In this document: positions 1-12,449 of the stretch, one piece after another
Layout: every line of letters begins with the position of its first letter
How positions within the stretch are numbered: position 1 is the stretch's first letter
NCBI GenBank assembly: GCA_024760905.1
Contig: CM045734.1
Coordinates: 2,456,747-2,520,746 of the forward strand
Source: Plotosus lineatus
Lineage: Eukaryota > Chordata > Actinopteri > Siluriformes > Plotosidae
Direction: 5' to 3'
DNA: 64,000 nucleotides
Translations under genes and position numbers: made by a program
The notes under the pieces: generated by a model
Told to the model about the DNA's origin: nothing
What the model saw: the letters and a program-made list of their open reading frames with translations, nothing else
The model's database searches: none

Positions 1-1100
1 TGTCCGGTGTAATAACCCTCTCTTACTCTCAACAATGCCTTAGTGTGAATACATAATGCCCATTCCTATTAGTTCGGGCTCATATACTCTGTCCTAATAT
101 AATCTCCTACCACTTATTGTCCTAGAAAATGACTTTGGGTTTAGGCTTCCTGCAGTGTTCAGAGTCTGTGGATGGAAAAACCAAATCCTGACTCTCTGTT
201 ACAATAATTTCTAAAGGATTACCAGAGAAAATCGGTAAATTGTATACGATTGAAACCCATTATCTCTCAAAGAATCAATACTGAAGGCGAACAATTGATA
301 GATTCGTGTGCTAGCCCACCAGATGAGTAAAAACCCCAGTGCCACGGATGCTGAGACATGGACGGGCAGCTCACCTAATATATCAATGGATCATACTGCG
401 AAAAGAAAACAAAAACTTATTCTTCTGAATAAATACATTAAATACACAACTGTACATCAGACGACATAAAATTACACCTTAAATAAAAAAAACACAACAA
501 AGCAAAACGATCAAATAAAAAAAAAACAAACGCAAAATACAAGAGCACTCGGAAAGCACAGAGCTCTGCCAAGCTGAAAAAATATCAGACTACGCAATAA
601 CCCCCATTTTACGGCTGTGATACACTTCCATATAAGCTCACTTGGTAAATGAATGCAGTAAACGCACAAGCACTACACTGTACTGTAGATCGAATGAAAC
701 GGCGGTTGGTGATTATTATCTTTCAGGTTGCACCTTCAACCAGAATTTAAAATTAAGTACAATTGAAAAAATTAAATAAACAACAGAATTTGATGAGTGC
801 AATCCTCTGCCAAGCTGATAAACAACAGAAAGCGCCCCCTGCTGACTCTTCTATAATACGACACTTCCAAAAATATAATCTTATCTCACAATAGTAATGA
901 ATCATTTAAATAGTTCCTGGGTCTATAATTTGATCCTGATCACCTCCAAAAAAATCTAATTGAGGTTTCCTTGAACTTCACCTTTAATGCAACAAAAATA
1001 TAAATAAATAAATAAATAAATGAAATGATTGTCTTGACTGGGGTAACAATGTTTTTTTTTTTGAAGTTTGATTTTTTTTTTTCTGGGGGGCTGACTGTAC
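1..1100. other. AT-rich intergenic DNA, nothing assigned
   Basis: No coding region, RNA gene or recognised repeat can be supported here. The stretch is AT-rich with short A and T runs. Reading frames are short and broken on both strands. A poly-T run of about 28 bases follows at about 1121-1148; it could be the tail of an old antisense retroposon, but no body was recognised next to it. Confidence 0.5.
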
Positions 1101-1194
1101 CTACTGTAGCATTCGATTCCTGTTTTTTTTTTTTTTTTTTTTTTTTTTGCCATGCTGCATTACTCCTGGATTGGTGGCAACCCGTGGATGGGAT

Positions 1195-1345
1195 ATAGGA
1201 TTACGGATCACATGGTCGAGGAATCCAGCCCCATTATCACTGTTAGTGCAACTGACTGGGTTATCAGAGGCCAGCCATGTCTTTCACTGTCTGTTCAGAA
1301 ATTGCATGAATGAATTTACTAATCCCACAAGGGAAATTATTGCCT
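1195..1345 (+). repeat. Degenerate fragment of the RTE-tailed tRNA-SINE
   Basis: Words such as ACTGGGTTATCAGAGGCC and CATGTCTTTCACTGTCT match the central body of the much better preserved SINE copies at 48909 and 57425. The tRNA-like head is only faintly visible (GGTCGAGGAATCC) and the 3' tail is missing. It is called only by resemblance to those copies in the same window. Confidence 0.4.
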
Positions 1346-1360
1346 CTGAATGTAACCCAT

Positions 1361-1362
<2 letters not shown>

Positions 1363-1419
<57 letters not shown>
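1363..1419. repeat. (CA)n microsatellite
   Basis: About 57 bases of uninterrupted CA dinucleotides. The segment directly 3' (1421-1494, GGTTAGGTGCCTTGC... with GTGCAGCTCACCTG) is similar to 25395-25460, which also follows a CA array. The array and its flank therefore probably belong to one old dispersed repeat. Confidence 0.85.
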
Positions 1420-1421
<2 letters not shown>

Positions 1422-1499
1422 CGGAGGTTAGGTGCCTTGCACAAGAGCATTTCAGGAATGAAGGAGGAGGAAGTGAAGGTGCAGCTCACCTGAAGATGT

Positions 1500-2660
1500 T
1501 ACAGTCTCTGAAATATTCAGGCCAGCTCATCTGGTACCTGATTGGCAGCATGGTTCAATGTTGCTGGCACCTGATTGGCTGGTTGCATGAATCATTGTTC
1601 TTAAGGTCTTTCGGTCTTAAAGAACACTACAGGTGGTGTGCAGTAACTGTCATGCATTTAGTTTTCATATCTCAGATAAAGATATAATAAAAGGAAAACA
1701 AAATCCATCCAGGCAGACTGTAAATCACATTTAATGGCTCGAGGGTGATCTGGGGCTTGTTTTAAACAAGCAAGTCGCCCCGATTTCCCCTCCCAGGGCA
1801 CAAGCGTCTCATAAAATTCCGTAACGCAAAAACAACAACAAAAACATGTCACAGGAGACAGGTTTAAAAGTCTTCTGTGTGTAGTGTGCTTGTGTGTGTT
1901 TGTGTCTTCTCCTGTATAGTCTGTGAACGTGGCATACATTTTCCTCGACTGGCTGGAGACTCCGTTTCTCACACATCAGCGTCTCTTTCTGGAATGAAAG
2001 CCTCTCATTTTCAGTACACAGCCAGGCCCTTTCATCAAAGAGGAGCTCAGAACCACAGACTCTTCTAAAGCCCTTTGTCAGCGTCCCCTCGTCACCCGGC
2101 AGTACTTCAGTGGCATGAGGCTGAAAGTGAATGTGTGATCTGTTCACTCGGGAGTGCGTGTTTGTTTTCATGTATTTATCTCTGCATCTTATGTATGTGT
2201 GTATTTAATGTACGGCTGTGCGAAATAATGGCGAGTTATCATTATCCCGATGAAACCACTGATATTGTATTCACAACCAAATAACCTATATGTGAGGCAC
2301 TGCACCGAATGTAGGCGCTTGTCACAAGTGAGGTATGGTGCTTGTGAGACTAAGCACGGCTTATCCGGACTTCCGATAGTTCAAGTGAGCAAGTGAAGGT
2401 TGAGTACTAAACAAGTATCTTCCACTGGGTGCTCTGGTGTCCACCCACAGGTGAAAGATATGTCCATGAGAACTGTTCGAAATTGCCCCTTTGTATGAAT
2501 GTGAGTGGTCGTGGTTTGGAACATTGATTATAAATAATTATTTTCGATGTAATATTGGAAGCCAAGGTGTTTTGTGTTTACTTCCGGAAATGTTACCCAG
2601 ATATATTTCAAGGTCCTATTTAAGGCATAACAAAATGTGATAAAGTTCAAATAGGGTGAA
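1500..2660. other. Unassigned intergenic stretch
   Basis: No gene or repeat family was recognised. The open frames on both strands are short, overlap each other and contain no recognisable domain. Confidence 0.4.
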
Positions 2661-2669
2661 ACCTTATTT

Positions 2670-3075
2670 GCCAGGGGTGTTACAAATATGTTATTGGGTG
2701 CACTTTGTTTTGCATTTCTAGGCATAGACAGCTCGGAGTTGATTTGTGCACACACTGGCTCCATTATTTTTGTCTTGCCTTCTATAGCGACACCGCCTAT
2801 CATGGCTAATCCTCTCCGCTCATCATCACTCACACATTTCCATTTGTTTCAGCTTCCTGTCTTCCTCAGCCTCTTTCCACACATGCTGTTAAATGCAGCT
2901 GTCAAGATCTGTCCATTTCTTGTTTATGTCAAGAGCGGATCCGTGATGCCCCCTGACGCCTGCTGCCACTTGTCCTGCCTGGTGTGGTGTGATTTTTCTT
3001 CCATTGTCCGAATTACAGAGCGTGAACTTCTTGCTTGGAAACTTTCTTCCGCTCATTATTAACCTGAAGAACATC
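2670..3075 (-). pseudogene. Possible degenerate Myb/SANT-like DNA-binding ORF (Harbinger-type)
   Basis: The minus-strand frame at 2889-3074 reads FFRLIMSGRKFPSKKFTLC and then VAAGVRGHHGS...INKKWTDLDSCI. This resembles the Myb/SANT-like domain (W..V...V.....R...E...KW.DL) carried by the second protein of PIF/Harbinger transposons and by related host genes. A stop follows, and the frame continuing toward 2670 has no recognisable domain. No DDE transposase or terminal repeats were seen nearby. The call rests on a short, weak resemblance and could be chance. Confidence 0.25.
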
Positions 3076-3659
3076 GGAACACCGCACTATGGAATTGTTA
3101 GTTTCGGCGTCGGCGAGACTGAATCTTAGGGGACAGGTCCAAGCACGTCTTTCAACGCATTATAGAACATGTAAATAGAACCAGCGCTGAAGAGGCTTTA
3201 AATCTGATCAGTCTTAATTAATTTCATAATTAAGTTTACAGGTTTGTATTAAATCACTTGGATTGCATTTTCATTTCTGTAGAAAATGTTTGAAGGCATG
3301 ATGGACTCTTTAATAGTCTCGGATTTTGGCAAAGGTATTGTAACCCCCGCCGTCAGCTTGTGAATGAACTCCTGACCACACCCATCACCCACGCCCAGTT
3401 TTGCACCAAACTTGGTGAGGTCACTACCCTGCAGGCTGTTTGTTTAAATTTACTAGTCCAGAAACGAGGCAGACTTGCCATTTTCCCAAGCTTTATCTCC
3501 AACATAAGCATATTGTTATCTCAGAGATATCTTTATTTTTGATGGTCATGGTCAAAGGTAAAGTTCAGAGCAAGGTCACAAATTTTATTGGAGACAGCAA
3601 TTTCTTATCTAATCGTCTCATTTACTACTATACATAATTGTACTATAGAAAACATCTCA

Positions 3660-3950
3660 GCCCAAGGCGGGGCACATTTTGAACAACCTGCCAGACTATC
3701 ACAGGACCACAATAAAACACAACCATTCACATCTTGGGGCAATTTGCCGTCACCAATTAGCCTAATATGCATGGCTTTGGACTGTGTGAGGAAACCGGAG
3801 TTCCCACATGACGCCAATGGTGGAGAATATGCAACTTCCACACAGAAACACCTTCACCGAGCCGAAATCTTGGGCAAGCTGAAGTTTACAGATGGACTTG
3901 AGAGGGGGACCAAAAAAGGGGAGAATTGCAAGAATCAAGGCGAGATATGA
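3660..3950 (-). repeat. Old tRNA-SINE with CACACAGAAACACC-type body
   Basis: On the minus strand, words such as CCTCACACAGTCCAAAGCC, ATGCATATTAGGCTAATTGG and the TGTGTGGAAG body match the SINE family seen best at 61538-61832. The 3' L2-like tail words are partly visible near 3660-3700. The copy is strongly diverged. Confidence 0.5.
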
Positions 3951-4162
3951 CCAGGGTATGGATGACACAGCATGCCAATAGTCCAATAGTGGTGAAGCTC
4001 TTGGGAACCAACTGAACTAATGTCAGGATGTAGATCATTCGGTTCACATGCCTTCCATTTTTCACTATTTCTAATTAGTAGGCTTATTTAAATCACTTCT
4101 CACCAACGTTAATGAGCACAGCTGAACATAATGAGTCAACACTTTAGCAAGCTAACATATTG

Positions 4163-4500
4163 AGATTTCCTTTCGGCTTTTTCCCTTTATCAGGGGTCGC
4201 CACAGCGAATGATTAGCACGTTTTGATTTGACATAGGTTTTTACGTCGGATGCCCTTCCTGACACAACCCTTTTGCAAGGGACAGAAACACGCTGATGGC
4301 TTTGCAGCTCCTCTTTACAAAAGTCAGCAATGGTTCTTTTACATGAACCTCTCACCATAGATAGTGAGAGACATGGCAGGCCTTTGATAACCCAGATGGT
4401 GCACTTTGGGTACAGTGACAACCTTGTGGAGAGTGAGGCTCGACCCCCCAACTCTAGGATCAGCGGTCCAGTTCCCTATACCACCAGGCCACCACCGCCC
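4163..4500 (-). mobile_element. RTE-tailed tRNA-SINE, full-length, with target-site duplication
   Basis: Read on the minus strand, the element starts GGGCGGTGGTGGCCTGGTGG (A-box-like). It continues through a B-box-like GGGGGTCGAGCC, a body with AACCATTGCTGAC, then AGGAAGGGCATCCGACGTAAAAACC and a tail ending GTGGCGACCCC..AAAGCCGAAAG. The flanks TTAGCAAGCTAACATATT (4143-4160) and TTAGCAAGCTAGCATATT (4501-4518) form an 18-bp target-site duplication with one mismatch. This marks both ends and shows insertion by target-primed reverse transcription. Confidence 0.85.
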
Positions 4501-4734
4501 TTAGCAAGCTAGCATATTAGTGCTCTTAATGTTTTAATATTGTTAGTTTAATATATTGTTGCTTCCTGCATTGATCGCAGGCTTTGAACCAACAATGATG
4601 TTCAGGCTTCGCCTTTCCTTCAGGAAAAAACCCGTTAATTCCATGGATGATGATTATTCTACACACAATCGTTTATACAGTCTGAGGGAAGAAATGCCTC
4701 AGGCCTTATCTTGACTTGCTACAGCAACACCACC

Positions 4735-4847
4735 GATCACTGCATGTTCTCCCTGTGTTTGTGTGGGTTTCCTCTGGTTCCCTCCCACAGTCCAAAGCCG
4801 TACACAGTAGGCTAATTGGCTGCTCCAAATTACTGTCAGTGTGAATG

Positions 4848-4901
<54 letters not shown>

Positions 4902-4990
4902 GCCCTGCAGTGGTCTGGTAGGCTGTTCAGGGTGTACCTCATCTTTGCCCATTGTTGGCTGAAAACGGCTTCAGTCTCCCCACAACCCCG
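4735..4990 (+). repeat. L2-tailed tRNA-SINE fragment interrupted by (GT)n
   Basis: The sequence follows the usual order of a fish tRNA-SINE body (GCATGTTCTCCCTGTG, GTGGGTTTCCTC, CCCACAGTCCAAAG) and then the tail TGCCCTGCAGTGG...TGTTCAGGGTGTACCTC. A (GT)n tract at 4850-4900 separates body and tail. The tRNA head is missing. Confidence 0.6.
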
Positions 4991-6422
4991 ATACTGTAGT
5001 AGGTTTAGAAGGTTTGGCATGTGAGTGAATATATAATGTGTATAATGTTTTACAGACATTTTTCTTTATTTTATTTTTATTTTGTTTTATTTTGGTTTAG
5101 TTTTTTCTCCTTCTTCAAAATTTATTTTGCACTACCTTCATTTCTTAATAGGGCAATATGGACAAGAAATGATTTTTTTTTTTTATTTAAGCATTTTTTC
5201 ATTTCTTAAATAATTAAAAATATAGCTGTGCAACTGTGTGTGTGTGTGTGTGTGTGTGGGGGGTCGGGGTCGGGGTAGCCATCATGATCCTGTAACTGTA
5301 TGTTAATCCTTTACGGGCGTCGACAGCTGGTGTACGTGCTAGGAAACGAACCTGGCTGTACGACTGAATTATTCAGTGCGATTCTTTTTTTTTTTTTTTT
5401 TTCCATTCCTCCAGAGCCACATCTCACCCTCTACACTTCACTTCACTTCATATGGCACTGATTTCTTTCACTTCACATCTCTCAAGTTGTGCTCGGGCAG
5501 GTGTTAACTTACTGCTGGTTGCCATGGCGATAACAGCTAGCGTGACTGACAGTTACACTTTGATTTAAAAGAACACACATATTGACAACATATTAGAAGC
5601 TTTTTGAATAAAACAAGTACCCTTTGCCTTTGCCTTTGACCAGTATGGGCTGAGATAGGCTCCTCGTCACCCAAATAGGATTAAGCAGTTCAGTGAATGA
5701 ATGATAGAACGTCTGGACCTCGACTCTGAGCAGAGCCTGCAGATTTCTGCAGGTTTCCTGATGAAGACATGTTAAGAATTATCTTGATTTATTGATTTGG
5801 AGAAACAGAGAAGGTACAGTTGATCTTGGAGCGGCAATGTGATCATGGTGCATTGTGTGCCATCCATGGAGAATGTTTGCATCAGTGTAATGGTATAGAA
5901 TAAAATGACACATCTGTGAACCGGATGAAAGGATCATTAGGCGTTGACTCTTTACTGATAATTGATCTCAGGAGATGTAAAGCTCTTTAAAATTAGACAT
6001 GTACTGTACAGCAGAAGATCTTCAAGAATTTCAATTAGCTGATAATCGCATTATTCAGATGCTTCCTGTTTTTCAATCAGCTGTCCATTAACAGTGTGGT
6101 TTAAAGACACACCTGACATTCATCTGGCATATGTCTGTCCCATTTGCATAGCCGTCAGTGTGTTTCTGTCCTGTGATGGCCTGGTGAGCCATCCAAGGTG
6201 TACACCCTGGTGTATGTCCACCACGGAGGTAATGTTTTAAAAGGAGTGGGTTGATTTGTTTGTTTGTCTCAGGAACTCCCTGCCCACATCTTTTTGATTT
6301 CAATCAACATCAAAAAGGATGTACCCATTAAATTTTGGTCAGAATCCAGGCCCTGATGATGTCACAAAAACGTCAAGATGATGTATAGAGCTCAATGGAG
6401 GTAGAATTTCATTTAGAAATTA

Positions 6423-6453
<31 letters not shown>

Positions 6454-7325
6454 CAAACAAACAAACAAACAAACAAAAAAATAACCTTGTGGGATTGCTG
6501 GGCTGGGTGGAGGTTTGCATTCTCTGAGTGTTCTTGTTACAGAGATTTCAGTTTTAGCTGATAATTCATGTTGTGGCCCATTATGTGACAAAATATCCAA
6601 ATATGGTTATTAATAAATGGATATCATTTAGTGTGAATCAAAGCGGGACATGTTAAATAAAGAATAAAACTGGATAGGGTGGGCTACTCTGCAGAAATGA
6701 TCAGCATGGTTTGTGCTGGCGTTCAGGTCACTGTGTTCTGAATACTGAGTTGAGTAATAACTAGTTTTTATTAGTGCTTGCATGTCGTGTCTAATCACAT
6801 CCACCGTGACATCCTACAGCTCCAGTTTGTTCAGGTTTGTTGTGCTGGTGCCATTCTGGCTGCCGAACAGAATCGCAAATGCCAGCGGAGAGTTTATAGT
6901 GTGGGAGATTAGCGTGAAATAAAGAAGCTGTACAAACACTCACTCACGCCTTCTGGAAGTGAATGGGGGCGTGTGTGTTGGTCTGTGTGTGTGCACGAAC
7001 TGTCAGAACTAATTTGACTGGACACATTTGGATATTTCAGAGTGTGTGTAAATATTAAATTTAAAACCATCAGAAACAAGTGAAAATCAAACTCAACATT
7101 TAAATCTTCATGATTTTGCTTTTCTTTGTGGACCCACAGTGGACCTGGGCTGCACTCTGCCGCAGTCACTTCACTGTAGACAACAGTAGACGATACTTAG
7201 CCTCCTGGGAGTCAGTCGGTGTTATATTATAAGTGTTCTGTGCACTTCCATCGGAATAATTGAGAGCTAAGAGGGTGTGGCTTTAATTTATAGAAAGTTA
7301 AGTTATTCACACCTTTACCTTTTCC
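4990..7325. other. Gene-free stretch with simple repeats
   Basis: It contains a short (GT)n at 5235-5259, a poly-T at 5384-5402, a SINE tail remnant at about 5640-5705 (GGGCTGAGATAGGCTCC) and an (AAAC)n tract at 6424-6480. No coding region is supported. The part near 6240-6370 (TTCAATCAACATCAAAAAGGATG) looks like an ancient dispersed repeat but could not be assigned. Confidence 0.45.
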
Positions 7326-7327
7326 TT

Positions 7328-8243
7328 ACGATTTATCTCCCTGTACTTCTGTTTACTCTCTTCAGTCTTCTCAATGTCCCACTTCTTCTTAGCTAACCTC
7401 TTCCTTTATACTCACTCCTGCACTTCCTCATTCGACCACTAAGTCTCCTTATCTACTGTCCTTCCAGAGGACACACCAAGTATTCTCTTACCTGTCTCCC
7501 TGATCACATTAGCTGTGGTTGTCCAGTCATCCGGAAGCACTTGCTGGCCACCCAAAGCCTGTTTCAACTCCTCCTTGAAGACAACATGGCACTCTTCCTT
7601 TTTCACTTTCAGTCTTCTGCCCGGCCTTTGCCTTTTTCACCTTCCTCACCATCAGCGTCATCCTGCACACCACCATCCTATGCTATTTGGCAACACTCTC
7701 ACCCACTACTACTTTGCACTTTGCACTCACTGACTTCCTTCAAATTGCATTGCCGACACAAGATGTAGTCTACCCGTGTGCTCCACCTCTGCTTTTATAA
7801 GTCACCCTATGCCCCTGTCTCATCTGGAAGAAAGTATTCACCACTAACATTTCCATCCTTTTTTCAAAATCGATCAACATCTCTCCTTCTCTTCTAGCTC
7901 ACATCCTGCCTGTGGGGCATAAGCACCAATATCATTGAACATCACACCTTCAATTTCTAAGTTGAGATTCATCACTCTGTTTGATATGCTTTTCACTAGA
8001 ACATTCCTGACAAACTCCTCCTTCAAGATGACTCCTACTCCATTTCTCGTCCCATCCACACCACGAAAAAAACAGCTTAAACCCTGCTCCTAAGCTTTTA
8101 GCCTTGCTACCTATCCACCTGGTCTCATGAACACACAGTATGTCGACTTTCCTCCTCTGCATCATGTCAGCCAGCTCTCTACCTTTTCCTGTCATAGTTC
8201 CAACATAAAAAAGTCCCTACTCTCAGTCCTAGACTCATGCCTT
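7328..8243 (-). pseudogene. RTE-clade LINE fragment (5' ORF half), antisense
   Basis: The minus strand matches, segment by segment, the 5' part of the RTE element at 38465-39490. It includes GLE/RTE endonuclease words such as LADMMQRRKVDILCVHETRW and NVLVKSISNRVMNLNLEIEGVMFN, then the segment before the reverse transcriptase. Several frameshifts and stops interrupt it, and a block between the endonuclease and the linker region is missing. The reverse transcriptase and 3' end are absent. It is a dead fragment. The match is to another element in this window, so the family call is firm even though the copy is decayed. Confidence 0.8.
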
Positions 8244-8257
8244 TCTGCTTACCCCCA

Positions 8258-8505
8258 TTTCACTGGACTACGGCATGCTAGCGGAAAGGCGCGGAACACA
8301 ATCTATGAAAAAAACTTCAGCATTTTTATACAGAAAATGGGTGAACATCCCATGGAAAAGTTGAAATTCTTATACCCCATTTCACTGGACTACGGCATGC
8401 AAGCATCGTGTAGCGGAAGGTGCGGAACGCAGTCTACAGAATAGCTTCAACATTTTTACATGGAGAATGGTTGAAAATCCTATGGAAAAGTGGAAATTCT
8501 TACAC
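8258..8505. repeat. Two-copy degenerate tandem repeat, about 115-125 bp per unit
   Basis: CCCATTTCACTGGACTACGG occurs at about 8261 and again at about 8376. The following words are also shared: GCGGAA, GCGGAAC, CA(A/G)CATTTTTA, AGAA(A/T)GG, CC(C/T)ATGGAAAAG and AAATTCTTA(T/C)AC. The pair lies just upstream of a gypsy Gag frame and may be part of its LTR or leader, but no LTR ends could be defined. Confidence 0.6.
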
Positions 8506-8783
8506 TCGGAACGTTCACAGCATGTGCAGAACAGGTACGGCAAAGTACGCCAAAGCGACCCTATGGAACACTCATAGATTTTTTTTTTTCTGTAAACGTA
8601 CTTTTGAACATGTTTAAAAGCACGTTCACGCAATATTTTGGCCTGCCGGAAGCATGTGGAAGTGCAGGAAGACTTGAGGAATAATTACGGAATCACACAG
8701 AATGACATGGAAGATGAGGGAATACTTGCGGAAGTATCTCACGAAGAAGACGTAAACATTAGAACTGTGACTGTTTAGTTAAA

Positions 8784-9574
8784 ATGGCAGAACTAAGTGA
8801 TGTTCGTGGCATGTCTGCATTCAATCTCTCCGGCGATGATAGTGCTGTTAGCATTCATTGTGAAGCATGGATAGAGGAATTTGAGGTATACGCTGATAGT
8901 AAGGCACTATTTGTTGTGCAAGGAAGGGCAGATAATCAGGCACAGAGGCATGCATTACTGCTGTATACAGCGGGAGCTGAACTTAGAAGTGTTTTCAAAA
9001 CTCTGTCAGACCGGGATGAGTCTCAAAAATATTTTAAGGCAAGATACGCTCTGAAGACACACTTGACTGTGAAACCAAACATAACTTATCAGCGCCACAT
9101 AGAAAATTGAAGCAAACTGATGAAACTGTGTCACAGTATGTCGCGAGATTACGTGCAGCAGCTGAGGGCTGTGATTACAATGATGTTGACTACCAAATTC
9201 GTGGACAGGTGGTGGAAAACTGCAAGTCTGACCAGTTGAGACGCAAGTTTCTGGAAAAGGGAGATGAACTTTCATTCAATTCAATGTTGAAAATGTCTGC
9301 AACGTTTGAAGCTGTTGAAGAACAGATGAAAGAAATGGACATAAAAGGGGGACAGTTTGAATGTGTTCAAGGAATTAAGGAACATACATCAGTCAAATAC
9401 AGTCAGAAGACATGGCAAAATGACAATGCCTGTTTTCATTGTGGAAAAGTCGGTCACTATGGCAAAGATCCTACCTGTCCAGCAAGGGTTCAACAGTGTC
9501 AAAGATGTAAGGGATTTGATCACTTTGCTTCAAAGTGTGACACTGACTCATCCAGAAAACCCCGCACAAAATAA
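8784..9574 (+). pseudogene. Gag of a Ty3/gypsy-type retrotransposon (frameshifted)
   Basis: The first part (8784-9110) reads MAELSDVRGMSAFNLSGDD and resembles a retroelement capsid N-terminus. A frame change near 9100-9110 leads to the second part (to 9574), with ETVSQYVARLR followed by two zinc knuckles, CFHCGKVGHYGKDPTC and CQRCKGFDHFASKC, at about 9430-9540. Gag normally coats the RNA and forms the particle. The frameshift means this copy cannot make an intact Gag. The protease and start of pol follow at 9662-10335. Confidence 0.75.
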
Positions 9575-9661
9575 AATCGGGATAAAAGTGGCTTTAGTAG
9601 CAGGAAAAATGGTAGGGAATCACATGGCCATAGCGATGGAAAGCATTTAGAGGCTGAGAAG

Positions 9662-10335
9662 GTGGACAGTGATAGTGAAGATCAGGAGAGTGAAAGGTAT
9701 GCTTTCTGCATGATAAGTAATGTGCACAGAATGAACAGGGTGAGGAGTGATAGCAGTGAAGCCATTCCCGTGTCTGTGGGCAGAGTTGATATGGACATTA
9801 TTGTTGACTCTGGCAGCGATAGCAACATCATCGACCGTGATTTGTGGAACTACCTGAAGTCGAAGAGTATAAATGTGTGTCGAAGAAAGGAGGTAGGCAG
9901 TTGTTTCCATATGCCAGTTCAACACCAGTGAAAACCCTAGGAACATTCAATGCAGAAATTGTAGCTGGGAATTCCAGGACAGATGCTTGGTTTATGTGAT
10001 AGAATGCAGTGCAGAACCACTTCTCAGTAAGGAAACCACTATGAAACTTGGCGCACTAAAGATTGTACTAAATATCAACTCAGTGCGTTCCTTGCCAGAG
10101 ATTCCCCACTGTCTGAACAAGTACCCTGATGTATTTCATGGACTAGGAAAAATGAAAAGTAGGCAGATCATGCTGAAAATTAATCCTGAAATAAAGCTGA
10201 TCGCTCAACCAATGCGACGCTTCCTTGGGCTGCGTGAAAAGTTCGAAGCCAAAATCCAAGAGCTCATTGCAAAAGACATCATTGAGCAAGTTGAAGAACC
10301 GACACCATTGGTGAATCCTGTTGTCATTGTACCCA
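9662..10335 (+). pseudogene. Protease and start of reverse transcriptase of the same gypsy element
   Basis: The frame at 9662-9931 holds an aspartic protease active site, IIVDSGSDSN (GAC at 9806), between IPVSVGRVDMD and a following helix. After a frame change, 9987-10335 reads SLPEIPHCLNKYPDVFHGLG, then IKLIAQPMRR and IIEQVEEPTPLVNPVVIV, the N-terminal approach to a gypsy reverse transcriptase. The frame stops matching at about 10336, where the Rex3 LINE begins, and no later pol domains occur. At least one frame change separates protease from RT, so the copy is inactive. Confidence 0.75.
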
Positions 10336-12449
10336 ATGTTTGGCGGAGCCCCCTGTCCGAGAGGCCTTTAACTCCCACCTCCGGCAGAGCTACAACCACG
10401 TTCCGGAGGAGGCGGGGGACATGGAATCCGAATGGGCCATGTTTCGTGCCTCCATTGCTGAGGCGGCAGCCCATAGCTGTGGCCGTAAGGTCGTCGGTGC
10501 TTGTCGTGGCGGTAATCCCCGAACCCGGTGGTGGACATCTGCGGTGAAGGGGGCTGTCCAGCTGAAGAAGGAGGCCTATCGGGTTTTATTAGCCTGTGGG
10601 CCTCCTGAGGCAGCAAACGGGTCCCGGCAGGCCAACCGTGCTGCAGCCGAGGCTGTCGCAGATGCAAAATCTCGGGCGTGGGAGGAGTTCGGTGAGGGCC
10701 TGGAGAGTGATTATCGGTTGGCCTCAAAAAGGTTCTGGGCCACCATCCGACGCCTCAGGAGGGGGAAGCAGTTCTTCACAAACACTGTTTACGGTGGAGG
10801 TGGGGAGCTGCTTACCTTGACTGGGGATGTTGTTGAGAGGTGGAGGGAATACTTTGAGGACCTTCTCAATCCCACCAACACGCCCTCCGTGGAAGAGGAA
10901 GACCCTGGGGGTTTGGGTGAGGGTCCGCCCATCACTGGAATGGAGGTCACTGAGGTTGTCAAAAAGCTCCTCGGTGGTCGAGCTCCGGGGTCGGACGAGA
11001 TCCGCCCGGAATATCTCAGGGCTCTGGATGTTGTAGGACTGTCTTGGTTGACACGTCTCTGCAACATCGCGTGGTCATCGGGGGCTGTACCTCTGGATTG
11101 GCAAACTGGGGTGGTGGTCCCAATTTTTAAGAAGGGGGACCGGAGGGTGTGTTCCAATTATCTCAGTTTCAATTCCTCAGCCTACCTGGGAAAGTCTATG
11201 CAGGGGTAATAGAGAGGAGAATCCGACCGATAGTCGAACCTCGGATTCAGGAGGAACAATGTGGTTTTCGTCCTGGCCGTAGCACTCTTGACCAACTCTA
11301 TACGCTCCACAGGATTCTGGAGGGGGCATGGGAGTTTGCCCAATCTGTCCACATGTGCTTTGTGGATTTGGAGAAGGCTTTCGACCGTGTCCTTCGAAAG
11401 ATCTTGTGGGGCGTGCTCCGAGAATACGGCGTTCCGGATCCGTTGCTACGAGCTATTCGGTCACTGTATCACCGGAGCCAGAGTTTGGTCCGTATTGGTA
11501 ACAGCAGGTCGGATTCGTTTCCAGTGGGAGTTGGAGTCCGCCAAGGCTGTCCTTTGTCACCGATTCTGTTCATAATTTTTCTGGACAGAATTTCTAGGCG
11601 CAGTCGAGGCGATGAGGGGTTCTGGTTTGGTGGCCATCGGATATCGTCTCTGCTTTTTGCGGATGATGTTGTCCTTTTGGCTTCATCAAGTCAGGCCCTC
11701 CAGCTCTCATTGGAGCGATTCACGGCTGAGTGCGAAGCAGCCGGGATGAAGATCAGTACCTCCAAGTCCGAGGCCATGGTTCTCAGTCGGACAATGGTGG
11801 AATGCACCCTCCGGGTTGGGAATGAGATCCTGCCCCAAGTGGAGGAGTTAAAGTATCTTGGGGTCTTGTTTACGAGTGAGGGAAGGATGGAGCGAGAGAT
11901 CGACAGACGCTGCAGCCTCTGCTGTTAAGCGGTGCCTGTACCGGTCCGTTGTGGTGAAAAAGGAGCTGAGCCGCAAGGCGAAGTTCTCAATTTACCAGTC
12001 GATCTACGTTCCAACCCTCACCTATGGTCACGAGCTTTGGGTAATGACCGAAAGAACAAGATCACGGATACAAGCGGCTGAAATGAGCTTTCTACGTGGG
12101 GTGGCGGGGCACTCCTTTAGAGATAGGGTGAGAAGCTCCGCCATCCGGGGAGAGCTCGGAGTAGATCCGCTGCTCCTCCGCATTGAGAGGGGCCAGTTGA
12201 GGTGGCTCGGGCATCTGGTCAGAATGCCCCCCGGACGCCTCCCTGGTGTGGTGTTTCGGGCATGTCCAACCGGGAAGAGACCCCGGGGTCGACCTAGAAC
12301 ACGCTGGAGGGACTATGTCTCTCGGCTTGTCTGGGACCGCCTCGGTGCCCCCCCGGGAGTGTTGGAGGAAGTAGCTCGGGAGAGGGATGTCTGGACCTTT
12401 TTGCTAAGGTTGCTGCCCCCGCGACCCGACCCTGGACTAAGCGGAAGAA

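Noticed and set aside
10368..10727. Proline-rich minus-strand frame
   Set aside because: Antisense shadow of the GC-rich Rex3 coding sequence.
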